DNA of 64,000 nucleotides from Anodontia alba (Eukaryota > Mollusca > Bivalvia > Lucinida > Lucinidae): positions 135,552,112 to 135,616,111 of the forward strand of contig OZ024823.1 in NCBI GenBank assembly GCA_964016985.1, written 5' to 3'. Every line of letters begins with the position of its first letter. The first letter of the stretch is position 1. A program made the position numbers and the translations under genes. The notes below the pieces were generated by a model. The model saw nothing but the letters and a program-made list of their open reading frames with translations, was not told where the DNA came from and made no database searches. Positions 14,301-21,345 of the stretch are shown here, one piece after another.

Positions 14301-17300
14301 TGTGATACTGATGTTTCCTACCAGTATCTGACATTTTTCATGGAGGATGATGAAAGACTGGCTCAAATAAAAAAGGTACGTTTGCTGTGTTAAATCTTAA
14401 CCCTTAAAATGCCAGTCACAACTGCAGCAGATGACACTTTTAAATATATATATATATATATATTTTTTTTTTTCTTAGAAAATAAGCCTTGAAATTTCAT
14501 GTGAATCGTCTGCATAGCAGACGATTCACATGAAATTTCAAGGCTTATTACTAAGAAAAATAATTTTTTTTAGAATGTTGTCTGCTGCAAATTTTGCTTG
14601 GCACTTTAAGGGTTAACAGTTTCTCATGTAGCAAATACATTTACAGCTATTTGTTTTGACTAAATCCTTGAATTTTAGTAGTTTTGTACATGCTTTTGAA
14701 TACAACAGGGCATGCTGAATCTGTCCTTATTGGTCGTTGGAGTTAATGAGCATCACACCAAGGTTTAAACTTATATGGTGGAAAACAGGCATTTGATTTT
14801 CCATGTATTCAAATACCCGCCCTCCGTTGGAGCAATCCTAGTGTTTGTCTTAGTTGCCTACAAACAATACAGGCAGTAATCATCAAAATAAATTTCTCAT
14901 GTCCTTCTTAAATCTTAAAGGTCCAATCTCAACAGCAGTAGATTACGAGGGATGTTCGAAATGAATTGCTTATTTCTATCTGGAGACTTCAAATTTCAAG
15001 TTAGCCCAAAAGTACCCATTTTATTCCCTCAAAGTACTCCCCGTGGCTAGAAATGCAAAGTTTCAGCCGATGTATCCACTTCTTGAAGGCGTCACGGTAC
15101 GCTGATTTGGGCACAGTAATAAGGTACTGATGAATGGCAGATCCAAGTGCCTCTCGGGACTGGTATTTCCGCCCAGCAAGGAATGCTTTCAATTTCGGAA
15201 ACAAAAAGAAATCACATGGGGCAAGGTCTGGGGAATACGGGGGGTGAGGCAAAACAGTTACTTTTTCTTTCTTCAAAAACGCCGTAACTATTGCGGAGGT
15301 ATGAGCTGGGGCATTGTCATGTAGAAGACGGACATGTTTAAAACCAGTGGCAGGGCGTCGTTTCTGATAATACTTTTTCAGTTTCTTCAGTACTACATCT
15401 TTGTAGTACTTTGCGGTGATGCTTTTGCCCTTTTTCACTGGCACTTTTATTGCGACTCCTTCACCAGAGAAGAAGAGTGCATACAAAACCTTCTTTGTAC
15501 TCAAAGAACGTTTGGCAATTATTGGGGGTTTGCTATGTTTAGTGGCCCAGATCTTTATTGCTAAACTTTCTGACGGGCTCAAAATAATGGACCCAGTTTT
15601 CATCACCTGTGACGACATTGGCAAACTGCTTTTTGTCATATTTTGGAAACATTTGAAGCAGCTTTTTGGCCACTTTAACCCGTTGCCTCTTTTGCTCGTC
15701 AGTCAACAGATGTGGCACCCATCTAGCAGAAATCTTTCTGACTTTCAAATGCTTCTTCAAAATAAGGTGAACCATTGATAGTGATATGCCTACCTTTTGT
15801 GCAATATCACGAACTGTAAATCTGGCATCTCCTTCAATGATTTCCTTTATTTTGGAAACGATTTCTTTACCAGTTGCAGATTTTGGCCTACCTGATTTCG
15901 GTGCATTTTTGATGGACTCTGTACCAGACTCAAATTTCTTTTTTCACCGCCAAACTGTGTCATAAGACACACAAGAAGGTCCAAAAGCAGTAGAAATTTC
16001 AGTCATCAGCTTCTTCAAAGAACAACCAAGTTTTGAGAGAGCTTTGATGTAAGCCCGTATTTCATCTTTTTTGTTGACGCTTCTACCAACCATTTTTACT
16101 GCAGTGGTCAATGACTGCGTGTATTCAAATGGCAGATTTTATGTCTTACACTTAGTCTAACATGTACATTTATACACCATTGTGTAGATATTGAATAACC
16201 CTATACAGGTATGTATTGGTTTTTATCGTGCCCCACGTGGATATAGAGCTAGAGGACAATAAGCAATTCATTTTGAACATCCCTCGTATACTTTGAAATG
16301 TAAAGTTTTTTTTTAATTTTTGAGAGAGAGTAAGGCTGTGAATCATCTGCCTGTGGTTGATATTTTTCCAGTTTCTGCACAGAAACATGTTTTAGAATCT
16401 GATAGCATTTGCTAGGTTGTACATAGCTCCAGATAGAGAGCTTTTTTTCCAACCAAAAAGTCAGCCTCGGTGGTTCAGTTGGATGTCACGTGCATTTGAC
16501 TGGTGATCAAGAGGTTGAGGATCAACCTCTTACGGTTCAGCAACATTTTTTCATAGAGACTGATCATGAAATATTTTATACGGTCATTCTCTCCCTTCCC
16601 CTTGTTCAAGAAGTACAGTTGTCAGTTTCTGGCAAAAGAATGTACACAAAATACTGGTTAACCACTTAGAGGACTAAGCCTGCCCAGTGAAAGGGAGATA
16701 AGGTTAAATGACCACACTCAACATGACCCCATTGGGTTGACTGGGCCATAAAACCTCAACACAATCAAATTTTCCAACCCAAAATTGATATTTATCTTAT
16801 TTCTAGATGAGGCCTTTCTAATGAGTACCAACAACATATGTTTCATGGAGAAATAAGAAAACTATTTTTCTTATACCCCCTTTTATCTGGAGCTATGGTT
16901 ATAAGACATTATGACTTAAGCCTGTGGATATACATGTATAATGAAAAAAAAAAGACCATAGCTCTTGATAAGGCGCTTTTTTCAACCAAAAGGTATCTAT
17001 ATTTTTCTTATTTCTCAACAAAAACATATGTTGTGGTACTCATTAGAAGCGCCTCACCGAGGCGCTTCTAATGAGTACCCACAACATATGTTTTCGTCAA
17101 GTAATAAGAAATCTATTTAATTTACCTGATACCCACTCTTATCTAGACCTATGAAAGACTGTTTTTATCCTAAATATTTTGACAGACATCCATAAGCAAC
17201 ATGTACATGTGGCTGCTCCCCTTACTTGGAGCACTGGGAATTGGTACAACAGGTTTTATTTAATTCTGTTCATAGCTCTACTTAGGAGGGCTAGTCACAT

Positions 17301-18181
17301 AATATTTTTTTTCTCAAGTCTCTATGAAAACATGTTGTGAGTGTTGTATTTACACTAGTTATTGGGACAGACTAAAAAAACTGTAGACCAAGATCAGGTG
17401 CATCAGAATGTGGCATCTGATAAGGGTCTTCACAGGTTGCCATTCGTCCAGCAGATTTTAGGCACATTGACAGGTAACAGAATGGACCTGTTCAAATTTA
17501 AGGACAAGGTGGGGAATTAAGCTGTCCAATAATTGCAGTAAATATGGTCCTCAATAAAAGTATATGTGTCTCATTGAAACACTTCTAATGAGTACACAGG
17601 ATATTTTTTGTGGAGAAATGAGAAACATATGCATATTTTTATGGTTAAAATAAAAGCTTTATCGACATGTAGACAAAGCTCCAGGTAAGATGCTTTTTCA
17701 ACTAAAAAGTATTGTTATATTTATTTCTCCACAAAACATATGTTGTGGGTACACATTTGAAGCGCCTCTGTGAGGACTTCAAATGAGTACCCACAACATG
17801 TTTTCGTGGAGAAATAAGAAAACTATGTTTGTGATAACCCCTTTTATCTGGAGCTATGGTTATATGATATTCTGACTTAAAACTGTGGAGATATAACAAA
17901 AAAAAAAAAAAAAAAGACTGTATTAATCCTTAACATTTAGACAGACATCCATAAGCATAAGTACATGTTGCTGTTTCTCTTACTTGGAGCATTGTGTAGA
18001 GCTATGTGAAATTCTATTTCAGGATTACACAAGTGGTGAACTGCTGACTGGGTACTTGAAGAAGGAACTTATAGAAATCCTCCAGAAAATAGTTTCAGAT
18101 CACAGAACAAGACGGCAACAAGTTACTGATGATGTTGTGAAACAATTCATGACCCCCAGGAAATTGAAATTTAATTACTGA
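2188..18181 (+). CDS. WARS1: Tryptophanyl-tRNA synthetase, cytosolic; six 3' coding exons (gene span)
   Basis: Class I aminoacyl-tRNA synthetase that charges tRNA-Trp with tryptophan in the cytosol. Exons are 2188-2307, 5322-5504, 9697-9910, 12588-12761, 14235-14375 and 18023-18181. All have GT/AG boundaries and matching phases, and joined they give 329 residues plus stop with no internal stop. Counting from the first complete codon, an HLGH nucleotide-binding motif lies at 29-32 ([13 protein letters not shown]), CAIDQ at 168-172 and KMSAS at 208-212. The C-terminal half is the anticodon-binding helical region, ending TPRKLKFNY. The sequence aligns closely with animal WARS1 from the RD...KPFYLYTG block to the C-terminus. 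The first in-window exon starts with the third base of a split codon, so upstream exons (N-terminal extension, any WHEP domain, start codon) lie outside the window; none was seen in 1-2187. Introns are 1.7-4.2 kb and mostly repeats. Confidence 0.97.
2557..2842 (+). mobile_element. tRNA-derived SINE (family 1)
   Basis: The head has an A-box-like TGGCCCAGTTGGATG and a B-box-like GGTTCAACCCC, followed by a conserved body and an A-rich tail AACACAAACAAACAAA. A perfect 12-bp target duplication AATATATCCATG lies at 2545-2556 and 2843-2854. This copy lacks about 30 bp after AGAGGACT. Confidence 0.9.
3388..3991. mobile_element. Family B MITE interrupted by a SINE
   Basis: Ends CATCACAAAAACATGCCTAT / ATAGGCATGGTTTCGTAATG. 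The hairpin arms around GATTGTGGGTACCC are split by the SINE at 3528-3836. Other family B copies are at 38913, 50210 and 51948. Confidence 0.8.
3528..3836 (+). mobile_element. Full-length tRNA-derived SINE (family 1)
   Basis: Head GCCTCGGTGGCTCAGTTGG with B box, a body of about 309 bp and tail CAACACAAACAAACAAAAAA. A 14-bp target duplication ACCCCTTAGAACTG lies at 3514-3527 and 3837-3850. It is inserted into a family B MITE and is the best reference copy in the window. Confidence 0.93.
4070..4330. mobile_element. MITE copy, CACCACAACC family, diverged
   Basis: Same layout as the element at 1742-1963, starting ACACCACAACCACTTTGTAA and ending CTTATAAAGAAG. The centre repeats AAATGATC/AAATGGTCATTTTT with decay and a T-run. 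Confidence 0.65.
4440..4820. mobile_element. MITE-like inverted repeats (AGCAAATTTGCTAC type) with a nested hairpin
   Basis: Outer arms AAATTAACTATT...GTAGCAAGTAGTTGCTACC and GTAGCAAATTTGCTACTTGC...TTAATTTCGAAC are inverted. Inside, CATGTGAACTGTCTGC (about 4625-4640) pairs with GCAGACAGTTCACATG (about 4643-4660), a nearly perfect hairpin. Coordinates approximate. Confidence 0.55.
4822..5303 (+). mobile_element. Old SINE (family 1) interrupted by a MITE, abutting a WARS1 exon
   Basis: A diverged tRNA-like head (GTTGGTAGTGTGTCTGACTG, B box AGTTCAAATCTC), body, and tail TTGACTGGGCGGTAAAACTC. A family U MITE (about 5055-5244) splits it near AGGTAAAC/CTGACC. The tail ends about 18 bp before the WARS1 exon at 5322, so the branch-point region is probably SINE-derived or immediately next to it. 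Confidence 0.8.
5055..5244. mobile_element. Family U MITE nested in SINE
   Basis: Ends AACATTTAGCACTCTGGGTA / GAGTGGTAATGGTTAAC. The central hairpin pairs GATTTGACATTTCATGCAAAT with its complement. Family U recurs at 9159, about 25848, 26385, 27463, 30262, 31019 and elsewhere. Confidence 0.75.
5322..5504 (+). CDS. WARS1: WARS1 exon, Rossmann-fold region
   Basis: Encodes [20 protein letters not shown] through IFSDLEYVG. The acceptor is tttatttccag|a and the donor gg|gtaaga, so it starts by completing Lys and ends two bases into Gly. A SINE tail ends about 18 bp upstream and a MITE terminus begins at 5511, six bases after the exon. Confidence 0.95.
5511..5670. mobile_element. Family A MITE starting 6 bp after a WARS1 5' splice site
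   Basis: The terminus CATAGCTTCAGATAAGAGGG starts at 5511, directly after the GTAAGA donor. The hairpin ATGTTGTGGGTACTCATTAG pairs with CTAATGAGTACCCACATCAT. The right terminus is decayed. Confidence 0.8.
5873..6010. repeat. Fragment of the ACCCTGCC tandem-repeat element
   Basis: TATACCCTGCCTAACATTGT followed by GGTATCATTTGGCTGTCC and CTGTCTGTCCATCCAT matches the left end of the element at 11365. Only the left end remains. 6010-6270 has no recognised feature. Confidence 0.55.
6273..7532. mobile_element. hAT-like non-autonomous transposon, 1,260 bp
   Basis: Terminal inverted repeats CAGGGCTCTGGAAA / TTTCCCGAGCCCTG are flanked by a perfect 8-bp target duplication GTTTTGAG (6265-6272 and 7533-7540). 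CAGGG termini plus an 8-bp duplication are hAT hallmarks. No transposase is visible. Two overlapping ORFs of 88 and 99 codons near 6907-7210 show no hAT motifs. The element includes a long A-run (6852-6877). Confidence 0.85.
7790..8770. repeat. ACCCTGCC-type tandem-repeat element interrupted by an inverted-repeat element
   Basis: Repeat units containing GGATTTTCACCAAACTTG, TGCATTGATAT and GGAGATCTGG occur before 7965 and after 8523 and resemble those at 11450-11930. The right end is GATAGTGGCAGGGTATTAT. The middle is the separate element at 7966-8523. Confidence 0.65.
7966..8523. mobile_element. Inverted-repeat element, TIR CTTTCGACATCTTTCAGAAAG-like
   Basis: Left end CTTTCGACATCTTTCAG and right end CCAAGAGATGTCGAAAG are inverted. 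Internal phrases (GTAAATTTGCAAA, GTTTCTGATAAGATATGG, GCCAAGCAAA) recur in the same order at 62175-62785, giving a second copy. No coding capacity recognised. Confidence 0.7.
8771..9158. other. Intron sequence, A-rich, weak repeat fragment
   Basis: 8795-8900 resembles a dispersed repeat with the phrase GGAAAGCAGACAGGAAGTC, also near 29900, 39300 and 43220. The rest has no recognised feature. Confidence 0.4.
9159..9372. mobile_element. Family U MITE
   Basis: TTAACACTCAGCGTGCTGGG at the left and GAGTGGCAATGGTTAA at the right, both with TTAA. The hairpin pairs TTGACATTTCATGCAAATTG with its complement around TCTTAGGAGA. Confidence 0.8.
9553..9612. repeat. Two-copy tandem repeat, 27 bp
   Basis: ATGCCAATACAGAGTGACC, TCACTTGG is repeated back to back about 85 bp before the WARS1 exon at 9697. 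Confidence 0.8.
9697..9910 (+). CDS. WARS1: WARS1 exon, catalytic core with AIDQ motif
   Basis: Encodes [14 protein letters not shown] through CLIPCAIDQ, the conserved tryptophan-pocket side of the catalytic domain. The acceptor is gtttacag|a and the donor gatcag|gttagt. The 3' end of this exon and the start of the intron were tandemly duplicated just downstream (see 9892-10283). Confidence 0.96.
9892..10283 (+). repeat. Tandem duplication of WARS1 exon end and 5' splice site, later split by a MITE
   Basis: Copy 1 (9892-9980) spans the last 19 bases of the exon, the donor and 70 bases of intron. Copy 2 begins ACCATGTGCCATTGATCAGG at 9981 and resumes at 10218 after a MITE. Period 89 bp. The second donor reads GATCAG|GTTACT because the MITE inserted at its TA. 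Using it would add an in-frame TGA (AGA TGT TGA near 9971-9979), so it would not give a normal enzyme. Confidence 0.85.
10004..10217. mobile_element. Family P MITE (TA target), 214 bp
   Basis: Ends CTGTATTTACCCTAAGTATT / AATACTTAGGGTAATAACGG, flanked by TA. The pre-insertion sequence can be read from duplication copy 1 (GGTTAGTT), which confirms TA duplication. It holds the core hairpin GTGTAGACCCTGATCAGATG / CATCTGATCTGGGTCTACAC. Confidence 0.9.
10367..10497. mobile_element. Family A MITE with deleted core
   Basis: ATAGCTCTAGAAAAGAGG and ACCACTCTTATATGCAACTC are decayed termini around TTTCTTATCTCTCCATGAAA and its complement. The GTTGTGGGTACTCATT core has been lost. Confidence 0.55.
10605..10822. 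mobile_element. Family P MITE, diverged
   Basis: ACAGACAGGCCTGAGCAAAC, a decayed core hairpin, ACTTGTTCAAGTTTAAGGAC and the right end CAGGGTAAATACAGTA match family P in order. The left terminus is decayed. Confidence 0.7.
11096..12166. mobile_element. Element with CAGGCTTTC termini enclosing a tandem array
   Basis: CAGGCTTTCAAGTGGGCC at the left and GGGCACTAGAAAGCCTG at the right are inverted. Next to each lies CCTACTTTTCCCTAC-like sequence. The interior has been filled by the repeat element at 11365-11927. Superfamily not assigned. Confidence 0.55.
11365..11927. repeat. ACCCTGCC tandem-repeat element (about 120-bp units)
   Basis: TACCCTGCCACATGATAG at the left and CATGATAATGGCAGGGTA at the right are inverted. 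Between them about four units contain ATTTTCACCAAACTCGG, TGTGCATTGATATTGTGGAG and GACAGAGTTATCTGCC. ORFs here simply read the repeat. Confidence 0.7.
12167..12587. other. Intron 3' part with (TA)n tracts and a 26-bp repeat copy
   Basis: AT dinucleotide runs lie near 12421-12434 and 12570-12580. 12434-12459 is a perfect second copy of 10918-10943. No other feature seen. Confidence 0.5.
12588..12761 (+). CDS. WARS1: WARS1 exon carrying KMSAS
   Basis: 58 codons in phase 0 at both ends: [14 protein letters not shown] through [10 protein letters not shown]. It contains the class I KMSAS loop ([12 protein letters not shown]), which binds ATP and the tRNA acceptor end. Splice sites are tgttacag|gat and aag|gtgggt, and an AT microsatellite lies just before the acceptor. 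Confidence 0.96.
12810..13015. mobile_element. Decayed MITE with CAAACAATGCAGATTCAGATCA hairpin
   Basis: CTTAACCCTTGCCATGATGA matches the family V terminus. The hairpin GATTCAGATCAGTTGGCC / CCAATTGATCTGGATC matches the family V core at 30045 and 34385. The right end is unclear. Confidence 0.5.
13016..13557. other. Intron sequence, no gene
   Basis: AT-rich; contains a 29-bp direct repeat TTTTCAAAATCAGTGATTTA (13449 and 13477). No exon or clear transposon recognised. Confidence 0.4.
13558..14064. mobile_element. Family P MITE hosting a nested family S MITE
   Basis: Left CTGCAATAACTAAATATTGG after TA, right CTTAGGGCAAATATGG before TA. It is split at a TA (13672-13673) by the family S element 13674-13995. 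After the insertion the P sequence resumes at GACTTGTTCAAATTTTAGG. Confidence 0.8.
13674..13995. mobile_element. Family S MITE (ATCTCGAATAACC type)
   Basis: CAGTTCGTTATCTTGACTTG / GATAATGAGAGTTGACTG termini with TA on both sides. The central hairpin AAAAGAGGAGAAATCGCTCC pairs across AAGGAGCAATTTATCCTCTT. A second copy is at 39575-39905. Confidence 0.85.
14235..14375 (+). CDS. WARS1: WARS1 exon, start of anticodon-binding region
   Basis: 47 codons in phase 0: [20 protein letters not shown] through [12 protein letters not shown], matching the family's NKHAFSGG...GGNCDVDVS...TFFLEDD segment. Splice sites are ctaaacag|gtc and aag|gtacgt. Confidence 0.96.
14397..14616. mobile_element. Family U-related MITE with long perfect hairpin
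   Basis: TTAACCCTTAAAATGCCAG and TTGGCACTTTAAGGGTTAA termini. The central arms AGCCTTGAAATTTCATGTGA and complement pair around TCGTCTGCATAGCAGACGA. It starts 22 bp after the WARS1 exon end at 14375. Confidence 0.85.
14617..14945. other. Intron sequence, nothing recognised
   Basis: No repeat, exon or RNA gene could be recognised in this stretch before the mariner element. Confidence 0.4.
14946..16286 (-). mobile_element. Mariner (DD34D) transposon copy 1, 1,341 bp
   Basis: TIRs CGAGGGATGTTCGAAATGAA / TTCATTTTGAACATCCCTCG are flanked by TA on both sides. The transposase reads on the minus strand. Bases 16064-16239 are noncoding leader shared with the other two copies. Confidence 0.95.
15001..16131 (-). 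pseudogene. Mariner transposase, broken (copy 1)
   Basis: Tc1/mariner transposase with an N-terminal helix-turn-helix region and a C-terminal DDE-type catalytic domain. Seen: [10 protein letters not shown] (first Asp), [11 protein letters not shown] (second) and [17 protein letters not shown] (third), with 34 residues between the second and third Asp, the mariner D34D spacing. Breaks: TGG to TGA in the DNA-binding half (near 15942, relative to copies 2 and 3) and a one-base insertion near 15550-15555 that shifts frame. It cannot make a full protein. Confidence 0.93.
16422..16897. mobile_element. Family A MITE hosting a SINE
   Basis: CATAGCTCCAGATAGAGAGC left and TTTTATCTGGAGCTATG right, flanked by GTTGTA and GTTATA (5 of 6 match). 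The SINE at 16462-16769 splits it. Confidence 0.8.
16462..16769 (+). mobile_element. tRNA-derived SINE (family 1) in a MITE
   Basis: AGCCTCGGTGGTTCAGTTGG head, standard body, and tail ACCTCAACACAATCAAA. The target duplication is TTTTCCAACC plus A-rich bases on each side (about 16445-16460 and 16770-16785). Confidence 0.85.
16957..17153. mobile_element. Family A MITE with perfect 6-bp target duplication
   Basis: CATAGCTCTTGATAAGGCGC left, TCTTATCTAGACCTATG right, flanked by AAAGAC at 16951-16956 and 17154-17159. The central hairpin is nearly perfect around GCGCCTCACCGAGGCGC. This copy and those at 18987 and 34974 fix the family's 6-bp duplication. Confidence 0.88.
17271..17665. mobile_element. 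Family A MITE split by a family P MITE
   Basis: The left half starts CATAGCTCTACTTAGGAGG. After GTTGTGAGTG the family P element (about 17346-17550, TTTACACTAGTTATTGGGAC ... TTGCAGTAAATATGG) intervenes. The A sequence resumes with CTCATTGAAACACTTCTAAT. Confidence 0.65.
17674..17858. mobile_element. Family A MITE
   Basis: CAAAGCTCCAGGTAAGATGC / CCTTTTATCTGGAGCTATG with hairpin ATGTTGTGGGTACACATTTG / CAAATGAGTACCCACAACAT. It sits in the intron just before the last WARS1 exon. Confidence 0.82.
18023..18181 (+). CDS. WARS1: WARS1 last coding exon
   Basis: 52 codons plus [17 protein letters not shown] through [13 protein letters not shown]. The acceptor is tatttcag|gat. It lacks the one or two extra C-terminal residues seen in vertebrates but is otherwise collinear. 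Confidence 0.96.
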   Translation, partial: DYTSGELLTGYLKKELIEILQKIVSDHRTRRQQVTDDVVKQFMTPRKLKFNY

Positions 18182-18325
18182 CTCAACATCATTTTACATG
18201 TGTGTCATGGGACTACTGCTTCTTGTGCAATTAATTACAATCATTGTGGCTTAATTTGTCAATGTTTAAATCAATTATTTATAAATACCTGTACAATGCA
18301 TGTACATATAGGTAAATTATCTGTG

Positions 18326-18331
18326 ATTAAA
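18326..18331 (+). terminator. Probable WARS1 polyadenylation signal
   Basis: An ATTAAA hexamer lies 145 bp after the WARS1 stop codon, with a short T-rich stretch downstream. It is the first good polyA hexamer after the stop. The implied 3' UTR is about 165 bp and free of recognisable repeats. Confidence 0.5.
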
Positions 18332-18404
18332 GACTTCTTCAGCCCACAAAGTTTTTATGTTTCTATTTAAATTGCTGTATTAACTGATTGGGTTTGAAAC
18401 TGCG

Positions 18405-18627
18405 ACAGAACTCCAGATAAGGCACCGTTTTTGTTTGAAATGCACTGATATTTTTCTTTCTTTCTCCCTGAAAACATATTGTGGGTACTCAATAGAAGCA
18501 CCTCAGTGAGGTGCTTGGGAGTACTCAATAGAAGCACCTCAGTGAGGTGCTTCTAATGAGTACCCACAACATGTTTTCATGCAGAAATATGTAAAATACT
18601 ATGTCCTGCTCTTAGCAGGAGCTATGG
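18405..18627. mobile_element. Family A MITE with tandemly duplicated loop
   Basis: CAGAACTCCAGATAAGGCAC / CTTAGCAGGAGCTATGG termini. Inside, GAGTACTCAATAGAAGCACC, TCAGTGAGGTGCTT occurs twice in a row (about 18485-18555), giving a hairpin with a duplicated arm. It lies just past WARS1. Confidence 0.78.
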
Positions 18628-18892
18628 AGCAGTATACATGTATAATGGGAGCAAACTGACCAAGTTTGAAAATACAAATGTACAAAATATGACAGAATAG
18701 CTCATTAAAATGAACACTGACCTTATAAAATGTTTTTTTCTAGGTATACTTGCCGAGATAAAATGTGTAATTGTCAGAAAATAAACATAAAATTTAACAC
18801 TGAGGTGGATGTCAGTGTGAGTACTCATTCAGAAACACAACAGACTGACAACAACAGCTTTTCATATTAACTTCATTTAAGCTAATTAAGAT

Positions 18893-19256
18893 ACATAACT
18901 CAGATAAGATGCTTTTTCAGCCAAAAAGAACTGATAGATTTTTTTTTCTCCACAAAAGCACATATTGTGGGTACTCATTAGGAGTGCATAGCAACAGATA
19001 AGAGGGGGTATCCACATAATATTTTTCTTATTTCTCCACGAAAACATGTTGTGGGTACTCATTAGAAGTGCCTCAGCAAGGCACTTCTAATGAGTACCCA
19101 CAACCTATGTTTTCGTGGAGAAATAAGTAAGATATCAGCATTTTTTGGATGAAAAAAGCACCTTTTCTGTTGCTATTGGAGTGCCTCATTGAGGTGCTTC
19201 TAATGAGTACCCACAACATAAGTTTTTGTGGAGAAGTAAGGAAACTCTGGAGCTAT
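18893..19256. mobile_element. Family A MITE hosting a nested A' MITE
   Basis: The outer element (CATAACTCAGATAAGATGC ... GAAACTCTGGAGCTATC) is split by a related element at 18987-19177. The two belong to subfamilies with different termini (AGCTCCAGATAAG versus AGCAACAGATAAG). Confidence 0.8.
18987..19177. mobile_element. Nested A' MITE, 6-bp target duplication GGAGTG
   Basis: CATAGCAACAGATAAGAGGG left, CACCTTTTCTGTTGCTAT right; GGAGTG at 18981-18986 and 19178-19183. The hairpin core is nearly perfect. Confidence 0.82.
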
Positions 19257-19912
19257 CAAGAATTGTTAAAATCTTTAAATTACATGATAGTATAATAAAA
19301 AGCGAATCTGACATTGATATAGAGACCTAGCAGATGTCAGCATCATCATGCTTATCATATCCCGTGCCAGGACTGGTCTGTAAGGTCACCATTTTTCCAC
19401 CTACAATCATAACAAAGCATTTCCAGCTTTCTTCTTATCTTTAGCTGAAGTTCATGAGTCCCATAGCTCCAGATAAGATGTTTTTTCCAATCAAAATATT
19501 TTGTTATTTTTTTTTATTTCTTCATTAAACTTATATTAAGGATACTTGTTAAAAATAACTCACCAAGGCACTTCTAATGTGTACCCATGACATGTTTTCA
19601 TGAAGAAATAAGAAAAATATTTATCTCATGCCCCCTCTTATCATCATAGACTTTAAAAGGAATGAGTCCTAGGAGCAATGAACACTTCCAGCTGAAAATT
19701 CTAGAAGTGTCCATGTTTTCTAGGCAAGAGTAGCTAGTTTAGGACAATTAGTATGCATATCTCCAGATAAAGTACTTTATTGAACGTAAAAGTGTTAGTA
19801 TTTCATTTCTCCACAAAAACATATGTTGTGTTACTCATTAGATGTGCCTCACTGAGACACATCTAATGAGTACCCACAACATATGTTTTCATGGAGAAAT
19901 AAGAAAAATATT

Positions 19913-20182
19913 GTGTGTGTGGGTGAGGGGGGTGGGGGTTGGGGGTGGGGTGGTAGGGTGGTGCGAAGGTGTCATGTATCTTAGGTCACTGGGGCGTCCA
20001 GCTGATAATGGTTTAGAGTTTGGCAAGGCCTGCTATCCTTGTAGCAGATAAGGGTAGAGGGGAAATTTTTCCTCTTTCTTCCATGTCCCTCTTTCATCAC
20101 TTCTACTTTCTCTTCTCTTTTCTCTGGGAGACAACACAAAATGACCCACAAGGGTTGACGCGTAGTTAAACCCCAACACAAT
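19913..20182 (+). mobile_element. SINE-like element (family 2) with G-rich start
   Basis: GCAAGGCCTGCTATCCTTGT, AGCAGATAAGGGTAGAGGGG, a CT-rich stretch, GGGAGACAACACAAAATGAC and the tail TTAAACCCCAACACAAT. Copies are at about 21140-21345 (+), 33048-33250 (-) and 51660-51870 (-). The tail resembles that of SINE family 1. A G-rich tract (19920-19962) precedes the body. Confidence 0.65.
19920..19962 (+). other. G-rich tract, G-quadruplex candidate
   Basis: More than four runs of three or more G are separated by one to three T or GT bases. Similar tracts are at 21152-21185 (in the second family 2 copy) and 33420-33451. Confidence 0.6.
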
Positions 20183-20360
20183 ATCTGATGCCCGCTCTTA
20201 TCATCATAGATTTTAAACAGAATGAGTCCTGGGAACTCTGATCACATAGAACTGAAAATTCTTGAAGTGTCCATGTTTTCTAGGCAAGAGTAGCTATTTT
20301 AGGACAATTAGTATGCATAGCTCCAGATAAGGTACTTTATTGAACGTAAAAGTGTTGGTG

Positions 20361-21139
20361 TTTTTAGCTCACCTGAGCCGAAGGCTTGAGGGGAGCTACT
20401 GTGATCACTCACCGTCTGTCCTTGTCCTTGTCTGTCTCTCCACAATTTTTTTAAACAACATATCCTCCTAAACCACTGAACCAGTTTCAACCAAATTTCA
20501 CAGGAATGATCCTTGGGTGGTACTGATTCAAAACTGTTCAAAGATTTGAAATTCATGCAGGATTCTGGTTGCCATAGCAACCACAAGAAAAACTTTAAAA
20601 ATCTTTTTGTCAGAAACCACTGGACTGATTTCAATATTACTTGGCAGAAATGTTCCTTTGGTGACCCTCTACCAAGATTGTTCAAACGATCATGATTCAT
20701 CAAAAAACATGGCCGCCAGGGCTGTGTGGCTCAATTTCCCTATATATCTATATAGAAAACTTAAAAAAATCTTATTTTCAAAAACCACTGGACCGATTTC
20801 AATTTATTTGGCTGAAATGTTTCTTTAGTGACCCTCTACCAAGATTGTTCAAGCCATCATGATTTGTCAAAAAAACATGGCCGCCAGGGGGTGGGGGCTC
20901 ATTTTCCAAATATATCTATATAGAAAACTTTAAAAATCATCTTGTTAGAAACCACTAGACCGATTCTAATATAAAATGGCAGAAATGTCCCTTTGGTTAG
21001 CCTCTATCAAGATTGTTCAAGCCATTATGATTCGTCAAAAAACATGGCTGCCAAGGGGCGGGGCTTATTTTCCCTACATATTTAGAAAGAAAATTTTAAA
21101 AATCTTCTTGTGAGAAACCACTTGACATGTCAATATAAT
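20361..21139. repeat. AGCTCACCTGAGC-type tandem-repeat element, truncated
   Basis: The left end TTAGCTCACCTGAGCCGAAG matches the element at 22393. About four units follow, each with AACCACTGGACCGATTTCAA, TGTTCCTTTGGTGACC, CTCTACCAAGATTGTTCAA and AACATGGCCGCCAGGG. The right end is missing and runs into the family 2 SINE at about 21140. Confidence 0.7.
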
Positions 21140-21345
21140 TTTGCTGCAGGTAAGGGTAGGGGGGGTGGGGGGGGGGGGGGTGGGGAATGTTCTTATTTCT
21201 TCTGTTTTGTCACTTTCTTTCATTTTCCTCTTTTTTCCCTGTCCCTCTCTTTCATCTCTACTATCTCTTTTCTCCCTGTCTTTGGGAGATGACACAAAAT
21301 GACCCACAAGGGTTGACGTGTCATTAAACCCCAACACAATCAAAA
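21140..21345 (+). mobile_element. SINE family 2 copy
   Basis: GCAGGTAAGGGTAGGGGGGG, a CT-rich stretch, GGGAGATGACACAAAATGAC and the tail AAACCCCAACACAATCAAA. Confidence 0.65.

Larger units (their letters stand above)
16900..18010. repeat. Intron segmental duplication before last WARS1 exon
   Basis: GACAGACATCCATAAGCA with CTTACTTGGAGCA follows TTATGACTTAAGCCTGTGGA in copy 1 (about 16907-17250), and nearly the same order recurs at about 17859-17995. A block of roughly 0.75 kb appears to have been duplicated and has since diverged. Confidence 0.6.
19462..20360. repeat. Tandemly duplicated MITE-containing block
   Basis: CTTCTTATCATCATAGA..., GTGTCCATGTTTTCTAGGCA, AGAGTAGCTA, AGGACAATTAGTATGCATA and CTCCAGATAA.GTACTTTATT occur at 19630-19800 and again at 20195-20360. 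Family A MITEs start at 19462, 19756 and 20317; the last is cut off by the element at 20361. Confidence 0.7.

Noticed and set aside
20308..20703. 131-codon minus-strand ORF
   Set aside because: Lies on the GATTTCAA/ACCAAGATTGTTCAA tandem units of a repeat element; the frame repeats with the unit.
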